From NCBI GenBank assembly GCA_029379385.1, contig CM055611.1, positions 13,028,062-13,092,061 of the forward strand: DNA of 64,000 bases. Reading direction: 5' to 3'. A program made the translations under genes and the position numbers. Source of the stretch: Quillaja saponaria. Taxonomy: Eukaryota; Streptophyta; Magnoliopsida; Fabales; Quillajaceae. The notes under the pieces are model-generated. The model made no database searches. It saw only the letters and a list, made by a program, of their open reading frames with translations, and had not been told where the DNA came from. Shown here piece after piece: positions 36,350-47,807 of this stretch. Each line of letters begins with the position of its first letter. Within the stretch, counting starts at the first letter, position 1.

Positions 36350-37600
36350 CGTAGTCCAAATCAAAGAATGAGAACTTAAGGCTTGGCCACGGCTTTAAGG
36401 ACATAAGAGATGTGATGCCCAAGTAAGTTGGAAAGAAGCAACAAAACAGAGTGTACTATGCCACAATGGTACATCAAATGGCACCGCGACAATTATATTC
36501 CTAGAATTCAAGCAACAAGTCAAAGAGCTCAATGCCATAGTAGGGTGCGAGAGGAAGCGATGGCATGAGGATGGCAATTTTTACACAAGCACGTCAAAGA
36601 GGATGGCGCCCAGTGCTAGGAAGATGGAACTAGTGACTGCCATTAATAAGATGACTTTGTTGACAAGTCAGAGAGTTGGGTGCCACAACACCAAGTATAT
36701 GGGAGCCGTGGCACCAGTACGTGTTTACCTAGGACTCCTAGTTGTTTTAAACTAAGAGAAAAAGGCTTGTAAAAAAGGCCAAGGTTAGGGGTTAAAAACA
36801 TACAAGAATAAGTGAGTTGAAGAGATATCAAGAAGATTGTGAAGATCTGAAGCTATGACAACTCCTAGAATTCCATTCCTTTCTTCTTATTTCCTATTCT
36901 TTGTTATGACTTTTTCATTTATGTTTAATCTAGTTAGTATGAAGTGGTTCCACTATAGGGTTGCAATTAAACTGCAATTAAACTCACATGTAGCCTATGT
37001 GACTCTTGTTTTAAATTAATTTATACTTAGTTTTCAATTATTTATGTTGTCTTGATCTTAATACTTCTAATTGCTTAATCACCAGTTAGATTGATTAAGA
37101 ACCCTTAACTTAGCTTGAAAAAGTGAATTCGGGGTTAACCTTAAACACAACTTAGCTTGTGATTGGATTATTCATCTAATGAATAATCTAATTTATTAAA
37201 GAGATTAGGAATATACTCTTTAGCCATAGGTAATCAAATTAGAGTTGTTCTTAATGAATTTGTCTAGTCTAGTTCACATAGGAATATAGTGAATTAACTA
37301 AGGGAAATATAATATTATAAGACATAGGAATATGTTTGTAATAGGATAAGAACTCTAGGTTAATAATTGGAGTCAATGCATGAATTAAGTAGAAGGAAGG
37401 TAAACATAGGTGAAAGCGTGTGAGATATTGTAAACCTAGATCTAGATTATTATGTTTATAAAATTGTTAATTTAGTTTAAGAAACCCATCAAACACCAAT
37501 TCATTAGTTTGAGTAAAATTAAGCCACATCAAAATTAGTACTTAGCATTATTGTAGTATAATTCCTCATGAAAACAATCCTATCTTATCACTTTATTACT
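36350..37600. repeat. LTR-retrotransposon-like debris
   Basis: A GC-richer patch with repeated GGCACC and GGCGCC phrases (36370-36740) is followed by AT-rich DNA ending in AAACCCATCAAACACCAATTC and TAGTATAATTCCTCATG. These resemble the 3' parts of plant gypsy LTRs. No coding sequence or ends were found. Confidence 0.3.
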
Positions 37601-37769
37601 TGAGGACAATACAGTGTGCTTGAGTTACAAAATTCGTGTAGTAGACATAATTTATAATTAGGAGATAATACTAAGAAATTTATGATAATTTTACTCTTGA
37701 TCATGTCTCTCCAAGAAAATTCGAAAATAGACCAACCTCTTAGAAGTGTTTAAACATTTTTTCATTTTG

Positions 37770-37945
37770 GCTTCCCACTAGTATTTCCACATGCCTTTGG
37801 GTGTATGGCTATTCTTGTTCGAAATTCGCTGGCTGCTCTTCTCCACAAGTATTTTCCTGCAGGCTCAAACCCTTGACATTGCAGAGGCGTCTCAACTGCT
37901 GAGTTCAAGCGCTGCCTTACCACTTGAATCACGCCTTGTAGGTGT
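37770..37945 (+). mobile_element. SINE-like or tRNA-derived repeat
   Basis: A GC-richer block contains GGCTCAAACCC at about 37861-37871, close to a pol III B box, and GCGCTGCCTTACCACTTGAATCACGCCTTGT. Phrases of this type recur in plant SINE-like repeats. No clean 3' tail or target duplication was seen. Confidence 0.35.
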
Positions 37946-38708
37946 GTTTAAACATAATTTATAATTAGAAGAAACTTATCAATATTTACCTAGATCGTTT
38001 TATGTCATGTTTATAATTCCGATACATGTCCACTTTAAATTAAACTATATGTAATTTCAAAAAACAAACTATATAGAAACCTTATACGCTTAATTAAGTT
38101 AACAATTCAAGGATCTATTATATTCATATTGTAAACCTTCCATTTTTCTCTAGCATGCTCTTGCATGACGCAACTAAGATACAAGATAGCAACATACAGT
38201 ACCATTTCTTAAGATTCTTGAAGTGTCATCTCCTTTTATTCACTTAAAAAAAAAAATGGTTTCAGAAACTCCTAAATCATTTGAAACAAAAATTAAACAT
38301 TAGAAAAAGAAATTGAAGAATATATTCTTGATTCACTAGCATAGGTTCACAAGTTTCTAAAATTATATCTTCCATACATACTTAAATTGATCTAGACATG
38401 CAGTTATTTAATTACTAACAACTACTACAAAAAGACATTGAATTGATAACTAGTACTAAGCATTATCCTTTCAATGAGTGCACTACTAATTGGAAACTAT
38501 TGTTGAATCATTTTTGGTTCATTGTTTTCGATACATAAATTTATATTTGTTTAATTTCTAAAACCTAAGTTCAGGATTCGATTCGTTACTTGCATGACTA
38601 AGACGTACTGTATATGTTACTGAATTTTTAATGGTACAATTGATAATACTATGGCAGTTTCAACTGGTTGTAACTGTTGGATCCATAAACGACTTTTGGA
38701 TGTAAACT

Positions 38709-38717
38709 GCATAAATA
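38709..38717 (+). promoter_or_regulatory. TATA box of the BAHD acyltransferase gene
   Basis: GCATAAATAG lies 60-70 bases before the preferred start codon at 38779. An ATG at 38734 in the same frame is only about 17 bases after the TATA box, upstream of or at the expected transcription start, which favours 38779 as the true start. Confidence 0.5.
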
Positions 38718-38778
38718 GAATGAGAATTAGGCCATGCAAATACATAAACAGAGGTTGTCAAACATTACAAATTCAAAT

Positions 38779-40086
38779 ATGGCCAATAAGGTAGAAATTG
38801 TTAGCAGAGAGGTTGTAAAACCATCTTGTCCAACTAGCCAAGATCTAAGCATTTACAAGCTCTCTTTCTTAGATCAATTTGCTCCTGCAGCTTATATGCC
38901 TTTACTTCTTTTCTACCCTGTAGATGGTGATTACAATGATTCCAAAGTTGAAAACAAATCTCAGGTGCTCAAAACAACTTTATCTGAAACTCTTTCTCTC
39001 TTCTACCCATTTGCAGGAAGAGTTAAAGACAATTCAATAATCGAATATAACAATGATATTGGGATAGAATATCTTGAAGCTCAAGTTGATTGCCATCTTT
39101 CACAAATTCTTAAAAAACCTGATCCTGATTTACTAAAGCAGTTCTTACCTGTAGAAGTGGAGTCCTCTAGAGCAGGAGTTGGTCCTTTATTACTTGTTCA
39201 GGCTAGTTTCTTTGAGTGTGGGGGATTGGCAATTGGAATATCTGTTTCACACAAAATAGGTGATGCATCCACAGTAAATACATTCATCAAAGCCTGGTCT
39301 GCAATAGCTCTCAGGCTCGAGGATGAGGCTATGAAACCACAATATGTTCTTTCTTCTCTTTATCCACCAGTAAATTTCCCAATAAAAGTACCACCAATGG
39401 AGTTGGGGAAATCTAAAACCGCTACGAGAAGATATGTTTTTAATTCCTCAAACATAATAGAGCTCAGGTCTATAGTTGCAAGTGCAGCTCTGCAACAGCC
39501 TACACGCGTTGAAGCCGTGTTGGCACTCATTTGGAAATGTGCAACTACAGCATCAAGAATAAACTTGGGATGTAGTACTAGGCCATCTTTGATGTCCCAA
39601 ATGGTGAATATTCGTAAAAGGGTAATCCCACCTCTGCCTAATAACTCTGTTGGTAACCTTCTGGGAAACTTTATAGCACAAGAGGAGGAAAATGAGATTG
39701 AGTTGCAAAGCTTGGTTGTTAAACTAAGAAAAGGTTTAGAAGACTACTCAAATTTTGAAGTGAAAAAGCTACAAGAAGGCGATGCATTTGTGTCCATTAG
39801 CGAGGCTTTTAAGAAGATTGACGATCTTCTAAAAAATTGTGAGAAAGATTTCTACAACTGCACTAGTTGGTGCAGGTTTTCATTCTATCACGCTGATTTT
39901 GGGTGGGGAAGACCTAAATGGGTGAGTATCTCTTCTTTAAGAATAAAAAATACAATTATATTGATGGATACAAGAGATAGCAATGGGATAGAAGCCTGGT
40001 TGACCTTGAGTGAAGAAGACATGGCCCTAGTGGAAAAGAATGAGGAGCTGCTTGCATTTGCTACACTGAATCCAAGTATTTATTGA
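38779..40086 (+). CDS. BAHD-family acyl-CoA-dependent acyltransferase (vinorine synthase-like clade)
   Basis: Intronless gene of 435 aa counted from ATG 38779. A 15-residue longer form from 38734 is possible, but MANKVEIVSREVVKPSCPT is the usual BAHD N-terminus. BAHD enzymes move an acyl group from acyl-CoA to an alcohol or amine of a specialised metabolite in the cytosol. The catalytic HxxxD is HKIGD at residues 158-162, within FFECGGLAIGISVSHKIGDA. The structural DFGWG motif is at 373-377 and is followed by the usual GRPKWVS. Other family blocks are LSETLSLFYPFAGR and VLALIWKCAT. Length and motif spacing are normal and the frame is intact. The sequence style fits the clade of vinorine synthase and related alkaloid acetyltransferases, but the substrate cannot be read from sequence. 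Confidence 0.93.
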   Translation: MANKVEIVSREVVKPSCPTSQDLSIYKLSFLDQFAPAAYMPLLLFYPVDGDYNDSKVENKSQVLKTTLSETLSLFYPFAGRVKDNSIIEYNNDIGIEYLEAQVDCHLSQILKKPDPDLLKQFLPVEVESSRAGVGPLLLVQASFFECGGLAIGISVSHKIGDASTVNTFIKAWSAIALRLEDEAMKPQYVLSSLYPPVNFPIKVPPMELGKSKTATRRYVFNSSNIIELRSIVASAALQQPTRVEAVLALIWKCATTASRINLGCSTRPSLMSQMVNIRKRVIPPLPNNSVGNLLGNFIAQEEENEIELQSLVVKLRKGLEDYSNFEVKKLQEGDAFVSISEAFKKIDDLLKNCEKDFYNCTSWCRFSFYHADFGWGRPKWVSISSLRIKNTIILMDTRDSNGIEAWLTLSEEDMALVEKNEELLAFATLNPSIY

Positions 40087-40261
40087 GTGACAAGAATGTT
40101 CCTAAGAACAAGCAAAAGCTGTTGCTTATTGTCCACAGTCCAAAAACTAGAAAATGTGGGAAAATTGTACATGTATAATTTTTTCTGTTTTGAAACAATT
40201 TGCATCTGTACTAACAAATATGTTTTCTTTTAGCACAGGAGTGCCTTCAAAACATTCCTTT

Positions 40262-40266
<5 letters not shown>

Positions 40267-40296
<30 letters not shown>

Positions 40297-40305
40297 CTTT
40301 TTTTT
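40267..40305. repeat. Long T homopolymer
   Basis: About 30 consecutive T followed by C and nine more T, just after the acyltransferase. The overlapping poly-Lys and poly-Phe frames are artefacts of this tract. Confidence 0.95.
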
Positions 40306-40595
40306 TAACTCGTTACAGGTTAGTTTTTTTCCCTCCCCTAGCATACATTTAAATGACTACTGTAAATTGAATTGAATCAGCTTAAAAGTTTTGGGATGTT
40401 AAATTGAATCAGCTTAAGAGATGGAGATATGAATGGTGATAAGCACATACAAACAGATAAGAGAATGAATTGCGATCACTGGTAGCCTCACATGCAAAAT
40501 CTCCTTTAACCTCCTTCTAATACAAATAATATAAGAAAGTAAATAAATAAACATAAACGTAATTACAATTTTCAATGAATTTCAGGTCCTTTACT

Positions 40596-40790
40596 GCACA
40601 GACAGAGAAGGGGTGAGAATGATTTCAGAAGCTTGGTTGCTCAACTAAGAAAGTAAACTAGCAAAGGTAGGATTTTTGGGAAATTTATGCAAAAAGGGTT
40701 CAAAGTAACGAGGCTTTTTTAGTGATTTCATAAGGGTTGAAACAGTGAAACTAGAAAGAGGTGGAAATCATGTTGCCATAGTGAGAATAT
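40596..40790 (+). pseudogene. C-terminal BAHD acyltransferase fragment
   Basis: AGAAGCTTGGTTGCTCAACTAAGAAA matches the intact gene near 39700-39735 (LQSLVVKLRK). A few dozen bases on, GTAACGAGGCTTTTTTAGTGATTTC resembles the intact ATTAGCGAGGCTTTT region, with the DNA between partly lost. No long frame remains. It appears to be the tail of an extra, decayed BAHD copy. Confidence 0.5.
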
Positions 40791-40899
40791 GGATTCCTAT
40801 AGGTAGTGGTTGAGGTATTGCTTAGTAGAATTTATTCCTATGGTTCACAAAATTTTCTCAATTTATTGAGAATCTAGTTATGACCTTGAAGGTAGAAAT

Positions 40900-41400
40900 T
40901 ATTGCCATATAGAAGTAAAAAAACCATCACAGCCAACAGCTAGAGCACCTAAGAATTTACAAGCCATCTTTCATACGTCAATTTGCTCCAGCAGTTTATT
41001 CACCTTTACTTCTTTTCTACCCAGCAAATGATGATTACAAACATTCCAAGCTCTGTGATCAACCTCAAATGCTCAAGTACTCTTACCCATTTTGATCCAC
41101 TTGATGGGAGTGAAAGACAACTCAAATGATCAAATGCAATGAGTATAGCGCCGCTTATCTAGAAGCTCAAGTTGATTTCTGGGTCAGCCACATTATTGAA
41201 AATCCTGATGCTGATTGATTAAAGCAATTCAACCAGTAAACAATAACAATCAAGTAGGGGACTGTCCTGTACTACTTATTCAAGCTAGTTTCTTTGCTTC
41301 CAGGGGACGGGCAGTTGGGATTGCTGTATCACACAAGGTAGGGGATTCATCAACAGTAAGTAACTTCTTTTCTCAATCAAACTATGTGCAGCAATTGAAG
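40900..41400 (+). pseudogene. N-terminal BAHD acyltransferase pseudogene
   Basis: A decayed tandem copy of the gene at 38779. The order of blocks is conserved: EVKKPSQPTA near 40910, CTTCTTTTCTACCCAGC near 41010 (matching LLLFYP), CTCAAGTTGATT near 41168 (matching AQVDCHL), then a 68-residue open piece with LLIQASFFASRGRAVGIAVSHKVGDSSTV (41270-41360), which still has an HxxxD motif (HKVGD). Stops and frame changes lie between the blocks, and the sequence ends just after the HxxxD exon part. It cannot make a full enzyme. Confidence 0.8.
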
Positions 41401-42905
41401 AAAATCCAAAAGCACTATTAGAGCTGTGCGCTTTTTTTCTTTTTTTTTTTACTACTTTCAGGGTTGATGAATTTTCTCTTTTAGTTTGCTACATTATTCT
41501 TGAATGGAAATAAGCCTCCTTAGAAGGCAATAGTAGTGTTTTTAATGCATTCTATGATGAGTGAGTATTATTATGATTACAGAAGAATCCATAAATCCAT
41601 ACAAATCATTGCTACAATATTGTGTAAGATCACTGCCAGTACAATTTAAATATTATTATGCTTACAGAAGAATCCATAAATCCATCATTTAGTTTGGTAC
41701 AAACAACAGCACAAGGAACAAATATTTGAGAAAAAAAGATATTACAATAATCGAATCACTTAAACAGTGTAGTGGTTGTTAATATCATCAATGTCAAGAC
41801 CCCTTAGCTTGGCAAATGATTCAACCTTGCCTTTTAAGGTGTGAAGCTCTCTCAACCTGCACAATCAATGGATAGGAACATAAATTAGAAAGGAAACAAC
41901 CAAATTTTCTCAAGAAATATGATAATGCAAATGCCATTTTGTGAATGAAAACATCGAAAATCATATGCTACAATTCTTTTCTCAAGCCTATGGAAGTGCT
42001 GTTTGCCTCCTAATTATTGCCGTATTCAGATGCCTTATGATTCAAAAATCTATTGAAAGCAATATATTATGTAGAAGACATGACTATAGAAAATCAGCCT
42101 AGCTGCCACAAAGAAGTAAGAGTCCATATCATTGTCCCAAGTTTCAAGTTTCATTTGTACAGAGCAAATCTTAATATAGATAAATACTTGAAAAATCAAT
42201 GATTCAACTCAATACTTTTGTAGATAAGTGAAAGAGAAAAGACCAACCTTGCTATCTCTGCGCGCCTCTTAGCCTCTTCAGCCATTATATTTATGTCCCT
42301 AAAAGTACTCCTCTCTGTAAACATTTTTGACTCAACAGATCGGAGACCATGTAGAGTTCGTTGCTCAGCTGCCCATGCAGCTTCTCGAGCTTCCCTTCCA
42401 AAATTTCTCTGGTCGGTGAATGCATGTCTGGTAAAATGAACAAACAAGAATCAAAGTAATGAGGGCAAATAATTAAGAGTGAATCTGGGTTGTTGTTAAT
42501 TGACATTTTGTACAAGGGCTTATGAAAGCAATTGTTTTTGGTGATAGTATTTGCTAGGACTTTTAACAACTTGAATCATCATAGGGGGGGATTCAATATT
42601 ACTCACTCTTTGGTCTACCACCAGATTCCAGGCCCTTCCACTTAATGCGTAGCGGACAGCAAATTTAATAGGATCCAGCAAGAGATAAGTGACAATGCTG
42701 TACAACCAGATGCACTCCTGCCCAACCCCATCCTATTCCATTGATTCCAGCCAATTTCCAAGATACCATAGCAGATATTACAGTAGCAATCTGCAAAAGT
42801 ACAGTATAAGTGACTGACATATTGAAGTGAAATCAGAAGCATATATATGCAACAAAGATTTGGTCTAAATAGAGGATAAGCATTTGGGTTGAAAAGTGTT
42901 TTCTT

Positions 42906-43001
42906 GCAAACATTTCTTTGTTTGAATGAATGGGAGAATCAGGGAGAATATAATGCAAACATTTCTTTGTTTGAATGAATGGGTGAATCAGGGAAAGTAT
43001 A
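42906..43001. repeat. 48-bp tandem duplication in an H+-ATPase intron
   Basis: Two adjacent copies of GCAAACATTTCTTTGTTTGAATGAATGGG.GAATCAGGGA..., unit 48 bp, differ at a few bases. They lie between exons 18 and 19. Confidence 0.9.
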
Positions 43002-46000
43002 CAAGTAGGAGGAAAAAATAGTAACATACCAATTGAGCAATAATGAAAGCAATAACAAGCAAAAGGCCAGGTCGTTCCAAGAAAGACCAGCTCCTGGAGC
43101 GGGTCACAAATATTAAGGCCTGGCTGATTATACTGACTTGAAGATAGACAGCAGATGCCATTCTTCCATTAACTATAGCAGCAGTTTTTTCATTGGACAT
43201 GTTGAAATGGTTCCGATTGAGGTCATACTCCAAATCAAACCTATCCTGCAGAAGGATTTTTACATCACAAGTTAAGGAAAACATGAAAAATATCTGAGTC
43301 CAAATCTTATTTGGCTGCACTATGACAAAGACAACATATTCTTAAAAGTGATTGAATCAGATTATTCTTAACGTTTTTGTGGGGTAAAGGGCTGTAAAGC
43401 CTGTAACTTCTAGGACTGCTAGCTAGATGTGTACACAGTAGAAGTTCATGGATTCAGGTGTACAAAAAAAAAAAATAATAATAATAATAATTAAACAAAA
43501 AATTAAAAAATTCTAGCCCTGAAGTTAAAATGGTAAGAAAAAAAGTGCCTTACCGTAAAGAAGTTAGTGTCATAAGCTAGCCAGAAGAATATCACTGTCA
43601 TTAAAGCCAAATAGCTTCCAAGGACAACCCCAGTTGCAAAAATTTCACTCAACTTCCAACTATCAGGAATGGGAGAAGGCTTAACCCTGTCTTTAGATAT
43701 GGTCATGATGGTACCTGCAAGAATGAGAGAAAATTGCAAGAAATTTTACCAGGAAGCCTGCCCAGATAAAAATCTGAAAACTGAATAAAAAAGTATAAGG
43801 CCATGAAAATTAACGAGATGTATTGGCAAAACTTACCATCATTAAGGACGGCAATGACAAGAACCATGAAAGGAGGGAAGTCAAATTTCCAAAAGACAAC
43901 CAGCAACATAAAACCTAGCTGTAATACACAAATTCCAGTTGAGTGTCTGGCGCAGTTTCAAAATTATTACATAAGCATGGGTCCAAAAATGTAGACTTAC
44001 CACAATACGTATAGTGATAGATACAGCATATATCTGACAGAAAGGGAAAAAAAAGGAAGAAAAATTAGAACTCGGAGTCACAATACTAAAGGGTATAATA
44101 GAATTTTCAGTTTCTACTTTGAAATATTCAAATTTGTCAATTTTTACCGTGTAGTTCTTCATTCTCTGGAATATTGCACGACTAGTTAAAACAGCACTAA
44201 TTATTACACTCAAACCAGGTTCTGTTAGAACTATATCAGAAGCACTTCGGGCAGCATCTGTGGAATCGGCTACAGCAATACCTATGTCAGCTTTCTTCAG
44301 GGCAGGTGCATCATTCACTCCATCCCCAGTCATTCCACATATGTGCTTTCTTGCTTGCAATCTCTTCACAATCTCATACTTATGCTCTGGGGAGATATAT
44401 GCAGTAATGACACAAAACAAAAGGTTAAAAGTTATAGATGTTACATGTAAGAGGTTATGGCCACTGCACTTACCAGGAAAGACACCAGCAAATCCATCAG
44501 CCTTCTCAATGAGCTCATCAATAGGAAGAGCTGAAACTGCTTCATCCTTATTTTCACCAAGCAGAGATGAAGATGGGTACATGTTAGTACCCATTCCCTA
44601 GACGTCTTCCTGTTTCCTTGGCAATTGCAAGTTGGTCACCTGCAAAAGTTTTCATTGGATAAAGTCTCATTTGCATGTAAATAGACACACCTACTTTATT
44701 GTTTTTCCTTTGTTTAAAACAGGACCCCTGAAAGCATGAAGATATGCAGATATAGAACATATTGCATGAATCAATTTTCTCATCGGCTAAAGCTAGATCT
44801 GTGAATCATAGTAGATTGGGAATGGAGAAACACAAGGTTATCTTTTAATATGACATATATCTATCAGCTAATGCAACAGATACAACGACTCTTCCCTAAG
44901 TTCAGCCAAAATGAAATTAATATAATTAACTTAAGATTAAAGCACTTCCTAGAACAGTACATAATATAGAACTGCAGAAAATTTCAGTAACAAATGCAGT
45001 GACATGACTAGCAGTAAAACAGAACCTTTAGAAGTGAATACCTGTAATCATTTTGACACTCACACCAAGATCCAGAGCCCTTCTTATTGTTTCAGCACTA
45101 TCATGGCGAGGAGGGTCAAATAGAGGGAGAAGGCCAACAAACTCCCATGGTCCACCTAGACTATCTTTGGTACCTTCAGGTACTTCCTAAATAAAATTAA
45201 CGTAACTTCTCATAAATCTATAGGGAAAAAAGAGGTTGTATAAGCAAACAAAAAACCAATAAGAGATAAGTACCTGGCGAGCAACTCCAAGAGAACGAAG
45301 TCCACGTTCTGCAAACTTGTCAATAATGGAATGTACTTTTCGTTCTATTTCTGATCTGTTACGTGCAAGGTTCAGAATCTACACAGAAAATGAGTAAAGA
45401 TCTCAATGATTTTATGGAAAAAGAAAAGAAAAATAACTCATACTTTTATGGTTCACGGGTTGTTTGGATTTAATAATGTATATTCTCTACCTGCTCAGGT
45501 GCACCTTTGCTAACTCTGTGCATCTTCCCAGCAGCATCAATGTATGTAAGTGCAGTTCTTTTATCAGTTGGATTGAATGGAAGGAAATGAACTTCCTTGA
45601 TTCCCGCTCGAGCCTTGCAAAATTAACATTATATTTGTAGATAAGCCAAAATTCAACAATAACAATCATCTAGTTCCAAAAGTGAAAATTTTAGAGTTGG
45701 CATAATTCGAACATAAGAGATTGTCCAATATCTTGTCCACACCAAAATATACAAAATATGTAGAACATACTTGTTGGCGAAAACTAAAATTCTTGCTATT
45801 AATAAATCTTATTAACATTATAAGGCATAATGAGAGCACTTTTTTTTTAATTCCTTTCAAATAATCCCAAGAAGCATATCATTATTTACGAATATGATTA
45901 TCTTAATTAGTTAAGTATTCAATGGAGTACCTCCTTCGGATCAGCCAACATTGAAACAATTGCACAATCAATGGCATCTTGGTTCTCCAACCTTGATGCT

Positions 46001-46344
46001 CTTGCAGCCATAAGTACAAGCCATATCCTTGTCAACACCTTTGGCGAAAATCTGCAAGATATTGATAATTGTCACAGAAGCACACAACAGAAATGCATAG
46101 ATGCATATTTGTATGTGTATTACATATGAACATATATAAAGTTTCAACTAAAAAAGATTTTGATTAAAGTTAGAGGTACTACGGCTAATAGTTGTTACAT
46201 CATTCTTTTTGATAAATAGCATCTATCCCTTAGTCAATATTGCCATTCTTCTTCTTCTTCTTTATGAGAAATTTTTCTTTCTTTTACTTTCATTTCTCTT
46301 TTGCTTTTGTTTTTTTTTTTTTTTTTTTTTGTTTGGAATTGATA

Positions 46345-46492
46345 CATGAAATAACTTCTCTATAAGATTGAAATGTGATGGAGAATGAAGAAATAAAATA
46401 TAGGAGTTATAATTTAATTGTATTTAAATTATGTAATAAATTATAACTCCTATATTTTATTTCTTTGTTCTCCATCAAAATGCTATTTCCTG
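46345..46492. mobile_element. MITE-like hairpin in an H+-ATPase intron
   Basis: Arms 46378-46417 and 46437-46476 form a near-perfect inverted repeat of about 40 bp (GATGGAGAATGAAGAAATAAAATATAGGAG... against its complement) around a loop of about 19 bp. Weaker pairing continues outward (GAAATAAC on the left, GCTATTTC on the right). The compact, self-complementary, AT-rich form fits a miniature inverted-repeat element. Borders and target duplication are unclear. Confidence 0.6.
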
Positions 46493-47571
46493 ATATGTGT
46501 TCATTAATGTGTTAGTCTCGTTGCACGTCCGGAAGCCTCGTGGCATGTGTTATGCATTAGAATTTGTGACTCAACATCTCAAAATGGCTGTTTCTATCCC
46601 TAAGATATTTAGTCTTCATAATAGTAATATACTATGAAGTCATGTTGTCATAAGAAAATAAAGGAGGGATAAAATTAAACCTCAATTGTATTCTTGTCCA
46701 CTGTAAGCTTGTTAAGTGTCAATGTGCCGGTTTTGTCACTGCATAACACATCCATTCCAGCCATTTCTTCTAATGGCAGTCATTCTCTTTGTTATTGCAC
46801 CCTGCAAAAGACAATTTCCCATTATGTAAACTGGAAAGCTTACTTTTGAGGTAAACTAAACTTTCAATAAACTTGTAAGGAAGCTTCAAAACCTGCTGAG
46901 ACAAGCGATGTGAACCTATGGCCATAGTAACAGAAAGCACAGTTGGCATTGCTATAGGGATCCCACCAATAAGTAGCACAAGAAGGTTATCAATACCAAC
47001 TCTGTATCCTCTGTGGTGAATCCCATATATGACAATTATTTCAATAAACATCCCAATAGCGATTGAACAGATGCAGAAATTTCCGATTGCTGTTAGTACC
47101 TGAAACAAGCAAATAGTGCAACTGTGACTTGGAGAGATCTTGGCAATCAGATGAAAGTGAGAATTCATCAGATTCAGCCAAACATCATTGAGGAAAATCT
47201 TATAAGTGAACCTGCTGGAAGTGCCCAACATGAGTGGTGCTCTCCACAAGATGAGCTGCCTTCCCAAAGAAAGTATGAACTCCAGTTGCAATAACTACAG
47301 CTTCAATTTCACCTTGTTTGCAAGTTGAACCAGAATAAACTCCATCACTAGGATTTTTGGTTACAGGAAGTGACTCTCCTGTAAGAGCAGACTGAAAGAT
47401 GTAGCAAAACGTGTCAGAATCCATGAGGATCAACTATTGAAGAAGATGATACAGAGATTTGAAGAGTAAGGATGCATTCCATGTTGACATACACTCTCTC
47501 TATGATAATGAGAACCATTAAACTGGCTTATTTCCTCTTAAATGCACATTAGCCTTGTAAATCCCATTTCA

Positions 47572-47807
47572 GTGCAAAGGAAATCAAAATAAACTTGAAA
47601 GCACAAGAAACACAAGTTGAAGATACTTTTTTTTGTTTTAAATTTTAAATCAACTTATAGATTATTTTAGAGGCTATATTTCATAAATAGTGCTAAGGAA
47701 ATCAAAATAAACTTGAAAGCACAAGAAACACAAGTTGAATATTTTTATTTTTTTGTTTAAAATTTTAAATCAACTTATAGATTATTTTAGAGGCTATATT
47801 TCTTAAA
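47572..47807. repeat. 118-bp tandem duplication in an H+-ATPase intron
   Basis: Two head-to-tail copies, the second starting at 47690, each run from GTGC.AAGGAAATCAAAATAAAC to AGGCTATATTTC.TAAATAGT. They differ mainly in a T-rich stretch. The duplication lies between exons five and six and looks recent. Confidence 0.9.

Larger units (their letters stand above)
30344..38690. other. 8.4-kb gene-free spacer rich in retroelement debris
   Basis: No intact gene was found. Contents that can be named with low to moderate confidence are a short coding-like stretch (32257-32454), a possible solo LTR (33042-35072), LTR-type debris (36350-37600) and a SINE-like block (37770-37945). The first 2 kb after the PPR gene and the last 700 bases before the acyltransferase are AT-rich and featureless. 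Confidence 0.6.

Noticed and set aside
40147..40375. Poly-Lys and poly-Phe frames after the acyltransferase
   Set aside because: Caused by a long T homopolymer.
44260..44601. Plus-strand 113-residue frame
   Set aside because: Antisense shadow of conserved H+-ATPase exons 13 and 14.
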